A stretch of DNA of 21,221 nucleotides from positions 1 through 21,221 of the forward strand of contig JBFKAE010000044.1 in NCBI GenBank assembly GCA_041621755.1, in the 5' to 3' direction. Under the pieces are notes generated by a model, which saw only the letters and a program-made list of their open reading frames with translations, made no database searches and was not told where the DNA came from. The number at the start of each line of letters is the position of its first letter. Position 1 is the first letter of the stretch. Position numbers and translations under genes: made by a program. Positions 13,348 to 20,835 of the stretch are shown here, in pieces. The DNA comes from Sphingosinicella sp041621755 (GTDB lineage Bacteria > Pseudomonadota > Alphaproteobacteria > Sphingomonadales > Sphingomonadaceae).

Positions 13348-14832
13348 ATGCGGACCACTCTTCTTCTTGAACTTATGGCGGATAGTCAGCCTGACCGCGT
13401 CGCGATCGACGGTGCAAATGGATCGCTGACATATCGTGAGTTGCATGCGCGAGCGGCTAGCTTTGCCGCGTCACTCAACGGGACCACCGCCAGAGCAATC
13501 GGCTTTCTGGGCGTTAATTCTCCCGCGCTTCCGGTTTCCTTGTTCGGCGCGGCGCTGGCGGGTTTACCCTTCAGCCCGTTGAATTACCGCCTTCCCGACG
13601 AAAATCTTCGACGCCTCGCGGAACGGCTTGCTCCCGCCATTATTGTCGCTGACGATGGCCTCGCGCATCGGATAGAAGGCATACCGGGGGTTGAAATCCT
13701 GACACGAGGCACCCTGACAAACCTCATCGCCACGTCGGCTCCATCTGACTTCGAACCGGCTGAAGAGTCTGATATCGCAATATTGCTTTTTACAAGCGGC
13801 ACTTCGGGCGAACCCAAAGCCGCAATACTTCGACATGAGAATCTGACCTCTTATGTTCTCGAAACTGTCGACTTCATGGCTGCACAGGAAGATGAAGCAG
13901 CACTGGTCAGCGTACCACCCTACCATATTGCTGCAGTCTCTTCATTACTGACATCTGTCTATAATGGCCGCAGAATAGTACAGCTTGAAAATTTTCAGCC
14001 TGAAGCGTGGATCGAGAGCGTGCGCCGTTACGCCGTTACGCATGCGATGGTAGTCCCCACCATGTTGAACCGGATACTGGACATCATGGCGCAAACGGGC
14101 CAGCGACTTCCAAGCTTGCGCGCCTTGGCATATGGTGGTGGACGCATGCCCTTACTGGTGATCTCTCGCGCGTTAAAACTGATGCCGTATGTGGCGTTCA
14201 CCAATGCGTATGGCCTGACGGAAACAAGTTCGACGATTTCCATATTGGGACCGGATGACCATTCCGCAGCCCGGAATGGTGATGAAAAAGCTATAGCTCG
14301 TCTTTCTTCAGTGGGACAGCCCGTTCCCGGGGTCGAAATCGAAATTCGCGCGACCGATGACACCGTCCTTGGCACCAATCAGCGCGGCGAAATATACGTA
14401 CGCGGTACGCAGGTATCCGGTGAATACGTCGGCCGCAAGACTATAGATGATAAAGGGTGGTTCCCCACGCGTGATCTCGGCTGGTTCGATTGCGATGGTT
14501 ATCTGTTTGTCGATGGCCGACTTGATGATGTGATCGTGCGGGGAGGAGAAAATATTTCGCCTGGTGAGATCGAGGAGGTGCTGCTCGCCCACAACGCAGT
14601 CAGGGATGCGGCCGTGATTGGCGCCCCCTGCGAGGAATGGGGAGAAGAAATCATAGCCTTCGTTGTGGCGCAAAGCAATGTATCCGAGGAGGAACTGCGC
14701 GAATGGGTACGCACGAAGCTACGTTCCACCAAAATGCCCGAACACATCCACTTCCGTGATGAACTTCCCTACAACGAGACAGGCAAGCTACTTAGAAGGT
14801 TGCTGAGAGATGAAGTCACGGAAACCGGCTAA
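13348..14832 (+). CDS. AMP-forming acyl-CoA synthetase (class I adenylate-forming enzyme)
   Basis: A 494-residue ANL-superfamily enzyme. The core motifs are all present: P-loop FTSGTSGEPK (148-157), NAYGLTET (286-293), the TRDLG motif (374-378) with the adenosine-binding Asp, the hinge GRLDDVIVRGGENISPGEIEE (390-410) and the C-terminal catalytic Lys480 in NETGKLLRR. The reaction is ATP-dependent activation of a carboxylic acid to its CoA thioester through an acyl-adenylate. It probably supplies the CoA thioester for the hydratase, CoA-transferase and thiolase encoded downstream. Acid specificity cannot be read with confidence. No strong ribosome site precedes the ATG, consistent with coupling to the small gene 8 bp upstream. 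The next gene's start overlaps its end by 23 bp. Confidence 0.93.
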   Translation: MRTTLLLELMADSQPDRVAIDGANGSLTYRELHARAASFAASLNGTTARAIGFLGVNSPALPVSLFGAALAGLPFSPLNYRLPDENLRRLAERLAPAIIVADDGLAHRIEGIPGVEILTRGTLTNLIATSAPSDFEPAEESDIAILLFTSGTSGEPKAAILRHENLTSYVLETVDFMAAQEDEAALVSVPPYHIAAVSSLLTSVYNGRRIVQLENFQPEAWIESVRRYAVTHAMVVPTMLNRILDIMAQTGQRLPSLRALAYGGGRMPLLVISRALKLMPYVAFTNAYGLTETSSTISILGPDDHSAARNGDEKAIARLSSVGQPVPGVEIEIRATDDTVLGTNQRGEIYVRGTQVSGEYVGRKTIDDKGWFPTRDLGWFDCDGYLFVDGRLDDVIVRGGENISPGEIEEVLLAHNAVRDAAVIGAPCEEWGEEIIAFVVAQSNVSEEELREWVRTKLRSTKMPEHIHFRDELPYNETGKLLRRLLRDEVTETG

Positions 14833-15739
14833 CGATCAACTGGACGAAGCAGAGGAGCCTTGCGGTCTACGCCTTCTGACAGATCCAGATGGCCGATGTC
14901 CCGAGATTGACCCATGCGCATGGGATATTTGCTTGACGGTCAAGCCCGCAAGTCCCCAGCCTTGGGTGAGCGTTGCCGACATCGACGCTGCGCGATCGCG
15001 GTTAATGCGTCGATTGCATAAAAACCCTATGGCCGCACGCACGCTGATCGACCTTCTTCGCTGGACTGCCGGCATGTCACGCAAGAGGCGACTGGAAGAA
15101 GAATCTCGCGTTTATTCTAGGTTGCAATGCGGTGGGGAATTCAAACAGTGGCTTACCGATCGCGTATCCGCACCACGACTGATGAACCCAGTCGATCCTG
15201 TGCGATACGACCGTGTGGGCGATACCGTCAGGCTGGTTCTGTCCGACCCGGATAGCCGCAATGCCTATTCGGCCAGTATGCGCGACACATTGATTGACTA
15301 TCTGGATACCTGCCTGATAGATCCTTCAAAACCTCAGGTTATTTTGCGGGGTGAGGGGAGCAGTTTTTGTGTCGGTGGCGCATTGGAAGAATTTGGTTTC
15401 TCCATACCGCCTTATGCTGCGCACGAACTACGGCTAAAGACATCTGCTGTGGCGCGATTATGGAAACTGGGTGCGCGGGTTCAAGCCCAGGTGCACGGAC
15501 CGGTGATCGGTTCCGGGTTGGAAATCGCCGCTGCCGCACCGCGTATTAGCGCGGCTTCCAAGACGTGGTTTCAACTCCCAGAAATTACCATGGGATTGTT
15601 GCCTGGAGCAGGCGGCACCGTTACGATTCCCGATCGTATTGGCCGCCATCGCGCGCTGTGGATGATGATAAGCGGGCAACGATTACCTGTCAGGCAAGCG
15701 TTGGAATGGGGCCTGGTCGACGCTGTGATTCCAACATGA
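14810..15739 (+). CDS. Enoyl-CoA hydratase/isomerase family protein with a ~130-residue N-terminal extension
   Basis: A 309-residue protein. Residues ~130-309 are a crotonase domain with oxyanion-hole elements GEGSSFCVGG (181-190) and HGPVIGSG (229-236), and both catalytic glutamates in place: Glu238 (SGLEIA) and Glu258 (LPEITMGLLPGAGGT). It should therefore be a competent hydratase, unlike the homologue at 9509-10375. The crotonase C-terminal helices are short. The first ~130 residues (ICLTVKPASPQPWVSV, then Arg-rich helices) are an extension I associate with hydratases encoded beside family III CoA-transferases; its role is unknown. The start overlaps the acyl-CoA synthetase end by 23 bp, and the stop overlaps the CoA-transferase start (ATGA), so translation of the three genes is probably coupled. 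Confidence 0.85.
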   Translation: MKSRKPANDQLDEAEEPCGLRLLTDPDGRCPEIDPCAWDICLTVKPASPQPWVSVADIDAARSRLMRRLHKNPMAARTLIDLLRWTAGMSRKRRLEEESRVYSRLQCGGEFKQWLTDRVSAPRLMNPVDPVRYDRVGDTVRLVLSDPDSRNAYSASMRDTLIDYLDTCLIDPSKPQVILRGEGSSFCVGGALEEFGFSIPPYAAHELRLKTSAVARLWKLGARVQAQVHGPVIGSGLEIAAAAPRISAASKTWFQLPEITMGLLPGAGGTVTIPDRIGRHRALWMMISGQRLPVRQALEWGLVDAVIPT

Positions 15740-16719
15740 ATTTGTTACATTCTCTGCAACCTGCACATAAGGCGTTGGCGGCTGCCATCAATTATTGGTC
15801 CAGCTTTGGCGAACATAAAGTTGATGTTGCTTTTTCCGTTCTGGAAGAGCGCGCAGACTTGCTCGGGCTTTCAAGCCCGAGCAACGTGTCGGCCAACGGT
15901 TTTGCGCGCATGATTGAGTGCGCGGACGGGTGGGTTGCCGTCAACCTGCCACGCGAGAGCGATCTACAGTTGGTACCTGCTCTGGTCGAAGCCACACAGG
16001 AGGATGAGCCATGGGAACTCCTTCGTAAAACAGCTATCAATATGTCGAGCAGGCAGCTGACTGAGCGCGCCACGCTGCTGGGTCTGGCGATTGCCCGCAT
16101 TGGGGAAACGCCAGAATCCTTTAAAATTTCCTCGTCTTATGGAAATGGCAGTGCATGGACGCGCCGACCGCGCGTTCTCGATCTCTCTTCGCTCTGGGCG
16201 GGACCACTTTGCGGTGCGATACTGGCGGCGGCGGGTTGCTCGGTCATTAAGTTGGAATCATCCCGACGTCCCGACACAACAAGGCAACGCTCGCCCGAAT
16301 TTGACCGACGCCTGAATGGCGGAAAACACTTACTGTCCTTCGATCCGTATGACAATGAAAGCTGCTCACAGTTGGCAGAGCGTATAGCGCAGTCCGACAT
16401 CATTTTGACGAACGCCCGAATGCGTGGTCTGGCCTCGCTGGGCATCGACGAGGCGTTGGAGTCCTCTACTGGATGCTGGATTGCGATTACGGCGCATTCA
16501 GATCCGGATCGCATAGGATTTGGCGACGATTGTGCCGCGGCGGGCGGGTTGGTCTCATGGTTGAATGACGGCACACCGCAATTTATCGGTGATGCGCTGG
16601 CAGACCCACTTACGGGACTTGCCGCCGCTGCGACTGCGTTAGAGGCACTGGCAACACAGCGGCTCGATAATGTGTGTATGAGTTTGTCGACCGTGGCCCG
16701 GGCAGTGAACAGTGCCTGA
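15736..16719 (+). CDS. CaiB/BaiF (family III) CoA-transferase, short N-terminus
   Basis: A 327-residue family III CoA-transferase. The clearest signature is VLDLSSLWAGPLCGAILAAAG...VIKLES (147-175), followed by NGGKHLL (194-200) and FGDDCAAAGGLVS (262-274), where Asp264 or Asp265 is the candidate nucleophile that forms the aspartyl-CoA intermediate. Before it lies a section with DGWVAVNLPRESD (64-76), which in ordinary CaiB proteins lies after the core; I recall this order in a subgroup whose genes neighbour N-extended hydratases. Relatives I remember start ~30-40 residues earlier. I placed the start at the ATG overlapping the hydratase stop; the frame is open back to 15565, but that part is hydratase sequence in another frame. 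Role: moving CoA between pathway acids. Confidence 0.85.
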   Translation: MNLLHSLQPAHKALAAAINYWSSFGEHKVDVAFSVLEERADLLGLSSPSNVSANGFARMIECADGWVAVNLPRESDLQLVPALVEATQEDEPWELLRKTAINMSSRQLTERATLLGLAIARIGETPESFKISSSYGNGSAWTRRPRVLDLSSLWAGPLCGAILAAAGCSVIKLESSRRPDTTRQRSPEFDRRLNGGKHLLSFDPYDNESCSQLAERIAQSDIILTNARMRGLASLGIDEALESSTGCWIAITAHSDPDRIGFGDDCAAAGGLVSWLNDGTPQFIGDALADPLTGLAAAATALEALATQRLDNVCMSLSTVARAVNSA

Positions 16720-18088
16720 TGCGGAGTTCATTCTTGCTAACGTCCGCATCGGAAACGGGCTGGCTGAAAATGTCTCAGTACGCAATAACCGACTTTATCG
16801 ACATGTGGAAATTAACCCGGGCGCTACGGTTATTCAAGGTCACGGCGGGCTTCTGATTCCTGGTCTGGTCGATCACCATGTACACTTGATGGCTGAGGCG
16901 GTGCGTCTTCAGTCGGTCGACCTCTCATCCGTACCGCCGGGCGATTTCGAAAAGTTGAAAAATTGTATCGTTGCAGCAAGTATAGCAGGCCCGATCCGGG
17001 CAATCGGTTTGGATGACGGAGGTGGCGAACTACTCGATGTGGCCGCATTGGACGCGATCACTCTGGATCAACCCCTGCGCATCCAATATCGGACAGGCGG
17101 CTTATGGGTCTTGAACAGCGTCGATTTGTCCAGAGTTTTGAGGAATTTGACATCGATACCGTCTTGCTTCGAAAGGGACAGATCTGGTCGACTCAATGGC
17201 CGTATATGGCGCGGCGACAGATGGATACGGCAGGCAGGAAGTGCGTTGCCCAGCTTTGCCCGACTTGCGCGGGTGCTGACGCGATGGGGGGTCACGGCGA
17301 TCACTGATGCCAGTATCACCAACGATCAGATACAGGCGGACAGTATTGCCCAGGCTGCCACCGGAAAATTACCCCAGCACCTCACAATAATGAGCGGTGG
17401 GGCGATTTCATCAGACACGGCGTGGCAGGTTGGACCGGTTAAAATACTCTTGGACGAAGCCAAGCTACCGAAATTCGATGATCTTGTTGCCTCCATCCGG
17501 TTTGCCCGGTCTGAAGGTCGATCGATCGCCGTTCATGCCGTGACGCCCATCGAACTCGGTATTATTCTCGCCGCCTGGGACATTGTCGGGGTCGAGGCGG
17601 GCGATCGGCTGGAACATGGTTTTCTAATTCCCGCCGAAGCGGTACAGGCCGTTGCCGACCTAGGCGTGACCGTCGTGACAAACCCTGGCTTTATTCACGC
17701 TCGGGGCGACCGATATCTCAGGCATTTTCCTGATCACGAAAAGAGCGATCTATTCAGGGTCAAAAGTCTCTCAAATGCCGGAATTCGTTTGGCGGCCGGT
17801 TCGGACGCTCCCTATGGACCTCTCAATCCGTGGCAGTCGATCCGGGCGGCAATAAGCCGTAAAACGCAATCTGGCCAAACGCTTGGAGAAACGGAGGCGT
17901 TGAGCTGGTCCGAAGCCATCGCCTTATACTGTACTGACCGGATACACCCGAGCAAGTCTGCCTGTCTGAATGACGGCGCGGCAGCCGATATCGTACTGCT
18001 TCGTTCCAAACCGTGGGACACTGACGATCCGGTGGCAATAACCATCATCAACGGCAAGATCGTTTATCAACGGACGGCCATCATCTAA
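16712..18088 (+). CDS. YtcJ-like amidohydrolase (Amidohydro_3 type)
   Basis: A 458-residue metal-dependent hydrolase with a complete binuclear-site ligand set: His56-x-His58 (VDHHVHLM), Lys244 (VGPVKILLD, candidate carbamylated Lys), His275 (AVHAVT), His302 (LEHGF) and Asp365 (AGSDAPYGP). The N-terminal strand AEFILANVRIG and the C-terminal GAAADIVLL...ITIINGKIVY form the usual small beta domain. It is somewhat shorter than typical YtcJ proteins (~550 residues). The start is GTG at 16712, overlapping the CoA-transferase end by 8 bp; the next in-frame ATG lies beyond the HxH site, so GTG is secure. Reaction: hydrolysis of an amide, lactone or other C-O/C-N bond in a pathway intermediate; the substrate is unknown. 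Confidence 0.9.
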   Translation: MPDAEFILANVRIGNGLAENVSVRNNRLYRHVEINPGATVIQGHGGLLIPGLVDHHVHLMAEAVRLQSVDLSSVPPGDFEKLKNCIVAASIAGPIRAIGLDDGGGELLDVAALDAITLDQPLRIQYRTGGLWVLNSVDLSRVLRNLTSIPSCFERDRSGRLNGRIWRGDRWIRQAGSALPSFARLARVLTRWGVTAITDASITNDQIQADSIAQAATGKLPQHLTIMSGGAISSDTAWQVGPVKILLDEAKLPKFDDLVASIRFARSEGRSIAVHAVTPIELGIILAAWDIVGVEAGDRLEHGFLIPAEAVQAVADLGVTVVTNPGFIHARGDRYLRHFPDHEKSDLFRVKSLSNAGIRLAAGSDAPYGPLNPWQSIRAAISRKTQSGQTLGETEALSWSEAIALYCTDRIHPSKSACLNDGAAADIVLLRSKPWDTDDPVAITIINGKIVYQRTAII

Positions 18089-18089
18089 T

Positions 18090-18266
18090 CCGCTTGGTGC
18101 ACTCAGCGCTCTCATCGCGAAGCATACGGCAGACAGCGCACGCGCGGAGATTCTGTCCGAGGTTTTCCAGCGCAAACGGTATGGACAGGCGAATGAATTA
18201 GAAGCGGTCTATTTCGGCAACATAAACCGAGACGGGCGGCACGAAGCTCGTATCACCTATCCCTAA
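18090..18266 (+). pseudogene. Orphan 3' coding fragment, family not recognised
   Basis: In a different frame from the amidohydrolase, 58 codons read like real protein: PLGALSALIAKHTADSARAE, then a charged helix, then NELEAVYFGNINRDGR, ending ITYP at TAA 18264-18266. The frame opens only after a stop at 18039-18041 and contains no ATG, GTG or TTG start, so it cannot be an independent gene in the usual way. It looks like the C-terminal end of a gene whose 5' part was deleted when the flanking amidohydrolase genes came together. I do not recognise the family. Confidence 0.4.
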
Positions 18267-18336
18267 TATCAGCAGATAAACGCCGAAGATGTCATACGTT
18301 AAAGAATGTAGAGGATATACGAGAGAAAGCCGTACC

Positions 18337-19500
18337 ATGAATGTAACGAAAAGGCCCATCATCGACGTCGATACCCACGTTGTTGAACCATATAACCTAT
18401 TTACTTCGCGACTGTCCGCTAAATACGGCGATGCCGTTCCACATGTCAGAAACCTCGACGGGACGGATTACTGGTTTTTTGGTGACAAGCAGGCGGGCGG
18501 AGCAGCGGCCCACGCAATGGCAGGCCATGATGAATATCCGCCGTCCCATCCAAAGACACTTGATGACGCTCAGATATACACTTGGGAAGCGTCGGAGCGT
18601 CTGAAACTGATGGATGATTATGGCATCACCGCACAGGTCATGTTCCCGAACGTCATCTTTTTCGACACGGAATCACTATTAAAGCTCAAGAATACGGAGC
18701 TTATGCTTGACTGTGTCCGGGCCTATAACGATTGGCAGACCGAATATGCAAGTATCGCTCCTGAGCGTTTTCTGCCGCAATCAATCTTGCCATTCTGGGA
18801 TCTGAATGAAGCCGTCAAGGAACTTGAGCGCTGCAAGCGTCAAGATCATCGTGGTTTAGTCTTTACGTCTGAACCAGAACATTTCGGTCAACCACGTCTA
18901 ACCAATCCTCACTGGAACAAGATCTTTGGTGCCGCACAGGAATTTGAGATGCCGATCAATTTCCATATCGGTTCGGGCGATCTGGCTTTGGGGGAGGTCA
19001 TGGATCCAAGTGTTCCGTCCCACGCACGATATGCCTCCATGGGTGTACTGTTCTTCATGAGTAACGCCTCTGCCATAACCCAGATAATTTGTGGCGGCAT
19101 CTGTCAACGCTTCCCGAATCTCAACTTCATTTCCGTGGAAAGCGGCGTTTCATGGCTACCCTTTGCTGTCTCATCACTCGACTGGCAATGGAAGAATTGC
19201 GGCGTTCCAGACAATCATGGCGATCATTTCGACCTTCTGCCTAGTGAATATTTCCAGAGGCAAATCTATGGTTCCTTCTGGTTTGAGAACAACGATCTCG
19301 TTAAATTCGCGATTGATCAGCTGGGTTCCTCCAATATCATGTACGAAACGGATTTCCCGCACCCGACCAGCATGAGCCCCGGTCCGGCAACCACTGCCAA
19401 GCGCCCGCCAGATTATCTGGACGAAGTTTTTAAAGATGTCGCCGAAGAAGATGTGTCCAACATCCTCTACAACAACGCCGCAAGACTTTACGGCCTGTGA
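18337..19500 (+). CDS. Amidohydrolase family 2 (ACMSD-like) protein
   Basis: A 387-residue TIM-barrel amidohydrolase of the ACMSD-like group, which includes metal-dependent decarboxylases and hydrolases acting on (often aromatic or ring-cleavage) acids. Landmarks: the IDVDTHVVEP strand with Asp12-x-His14 in place of HxH, His210 (INFHIGSGD), Glu268 (SVESGVSWLP), Asp339 (YETDFPHPTS) and the C-terminal ILYNNAARLYGL. The start is set at the ATG at 18337, where homology begins and purines (GAGAGAAAG) precede; an in-frame ATG at 18289 would add 16 unlikely residues. It follows an orphan coding fragment and precedes the thiolase-like gene by 135 bp. A remnant of the same family lies at 1288-1398. 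Specific reaction unknown. Confidence 0.9.
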   Translation: MNVTKRPIIDVDTHVVEPYNLFTSRLSAKYGDAVPHVRNLDGTDYWFFGDKQAGGAAAHAMAGHDEYPPSHPKTLDDAQIYTWEASERLKLMDDYGITAQVMFPNVIFFDTESLLKLKNTELMLDCVRAYNDWQTEYASIAPERFLPQSILPFWDLNEAVKELERCKRQDHRGLVFTSEPEHFGQPRLTNPHWNKIFGAAQEFEMPINFHIGSGDLALGEVMDPSVPSHARYASMGVLFFMSNASAITQIICGGICQRFPNLNFISVESGVSWLPFAVSSLDWQWKNCGVPDNHGDHFDLLPSEYFQRQIYGSFWFENNDLVKFAIDQLGSSNIMYETDFPHPTSMSPGPATTAKRPPDYLDEVFKDVAEEDVSNILYNNAARLYGL

Positions 19501-19635
19501 GAACGGTTGATGCCGGAAAGATGGCACTTTTTACCCCACACGGGGGCGGATTATGAGCTATCCTTGCGGCAAAGCCGAGCAGGCGGCGTTTCTGCTACCC
19601 GCTATAGCAGCAATGCATAACTACGGATAATACTG
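19501..19635 (+). other. 135-bp gap with two tiny frames
   Basis: Between the amidohydrolase and thiolase-like genes two very short frames are open: 36 codons beginning MPERWHFLPH (19510-19620) and 25 codons beginning MSYPCGKAEQ (19553-19630). Neither resembles a known protein and neither has a good ribosome site. The region may be a degraded gene end or a leader for the thiolase/DUF35 pair. The thiolase ATG at 19636 has only a weak upstream site. Confidence 0.3.
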
Positions 19636-20835
19636 ATGAACGATCTGGATTTCGAACACGCCGCACGGGACAAGTGCGCCATTGTCGGCATCGGCATGAC
19701 AGATTTCACCAAGGATTCCGGAGTCAGCTCATTACGGTTAGCTGCGGAAGCTTCCAAAGCGGCCATCTCGGACGCGGGGCTTAATGTCGCGGATATCGAC
19801 GGTATCGTTCGATGCGACTTCGACACCACGACGACTGCAGCGTTGGCCAGCACTCTGGGCCTGAAGAATTTACGCTTTTGGGCCGATACCGGCCCCGGCG
19901 GCACTGCCCCTGTCATGCAATTATCCATCGCGATCGGAGCATTACTGTCTGGCCAGTCCAAGGCCGTCCTTATCTACCGGGCGTTAAACGGCCGATCTGA
20001 GGCTCGTCTTGGCGCAGGCGTACGAAGCGTAAAGAATGCGCGTGTCGGCGGACAAGGTTCCTTCGATGAATTCTATCTACCGTGGGGGCTCATCAGCCCT
20101 GGCCAGACTTTTGCTATGGTTGCCCAGGAGCATATGCGCCGCTATGGTACCAAGCAGGAGCATTTGGGACAACTTGCAATCCTCTGCCGCGAAGCAGCCA
20201 ACAAGACACCGCATGCACAAATGTACAATCGGACATTGACGATGGACGAGTATCTTGCATCGCGCCCGATTTCTTTACCGCTCCGCTTGTTCGATTTTTG
20301 TTTGGAAACTGACGGCGCGGCGGCCGCAGTGCTAACAACAACGGTTAGAGCGCGCGACCTTGCCCAACCCCCGGCACTTATCCGGGGCGTTACAGGCGGC
20401 ATGCCTCCTGACATGCGAACCGGAATGATGTTTTCCGTCACAACCCGCGATATGCTGGAATTCGGCGCGACGGCGGCAGGCCAGGAAATTTGGCGCCGCG
20501 CTGGCATAGCTCCACAAGAAATCGACACAGCCCAGATTTATGATTGTTTCACGATCAGTCTACTCGTCCAGCTGGAAGCTTTCGGTTTTTGCGGCGTTGG
20601 AGAGGCGGGAGGATATATAGAATCCGGCGCGCTCGGTCATGACGGGTCTTTGCCCATCAACACCGCCGGGGGAAACATGTCGGAAGGTTATATCCACGGC
20701 ATGAATCATATTCTCGAAGCCGTACGGCAAGTGCGAGGCCAAGCGGCCAATCAGGTCGAAGGTGCTAAACTTGCCTTTGTCAGCAGCGGTCCGCTGCCTG
20801 TGGGTGGAGCAGCCGTGATCAGGAGCGACACATGA
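19636..20835 (+). CDS. Thiolase-like protein, probable Ltp2-type aldolase subunit
   Basis: A 399-residue thiolase-superfamily protein of the SCP-x/lipid-transfer type. At the position of the thiolase nucleophilic cysteine the sequence is DTGPGGTAP (84-92), with no Cys, so Claisen chemistry is unlikely. The C-terminal part shows IYDCFTISLL (301-310) and NTAGGNMSEGYIHGMNHILEAVRQ (342-365). Tyr302 and Tyr352 lie 50 residues apart, which matches the spacing I remember for the catalytic tyrosines of Ltp2, the steroid side-chain aldolase. Ltp2 acts with a DUF35 partner, and a DUF35 gene follows here with an ATGA overlap. Inference: a retro-aldolase that cleaves a beta-hydroxyacyl-CoA to a ketone or aldehyde plus a short acyl-CoA. 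Family certain, aldolase role likely. Confidence 0.88.
   Translation: MNDLDFEHAARDKCAIVGIGMTDFTKDSGVSSLRLAAEASKAAISDAGLNVADIDGIVRCDFDTTTTAALASTLGLKNLRFWADTGPGGTAPVMQLSIAIGALLSGQSKAVLIYRALNGRSEARLGAGVRSVKNARVGGQGSFDEFYLPWGLISPGQTFAMVAQEHMRRYGTKQEHLGQLAILCREAANKTPHAQMYNRTLTMDEYLASRPISLPLRLFDFCLETDGAAAAVLTTTVRARDLAQPPALIRGVTGGMPPDMRTGMMFSVTTRDMLEFGATAAGQEIWRRAGIAPQEIDTAQIYDCFTISLLVQLEAFGFCGVGEAGGYIESGALGHDGSLPINTAGGNMSEGYIHGMNHILEAVRQVRGQAANQVEGAKLAFVSSGPLPVGGAAVIRSDT

Noticed and set aside
14007..14258. Frames inside the acyl-CoA synthetase and other enzyme genes
   Set aside because: All lie within genes with complete catalytic motifs and show no family features of their own; they are alternative-frame readings.
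15565..15735. Upstream in-frame extension of the CoA-transferase
   Set aside because: The extra 57 codons are the hydratase gene read in another frame and do not resemble the family N-terminus; the ATG overlapping the hydratase stop is the better start.
18289..18336. Earlier ATG for the ACMSD-like amidohydrolase
   Set aside because: It adds 16 residues unlike the family, which starts right at the IDVDTH strand; the ATG at 18337 has better upstream purines.
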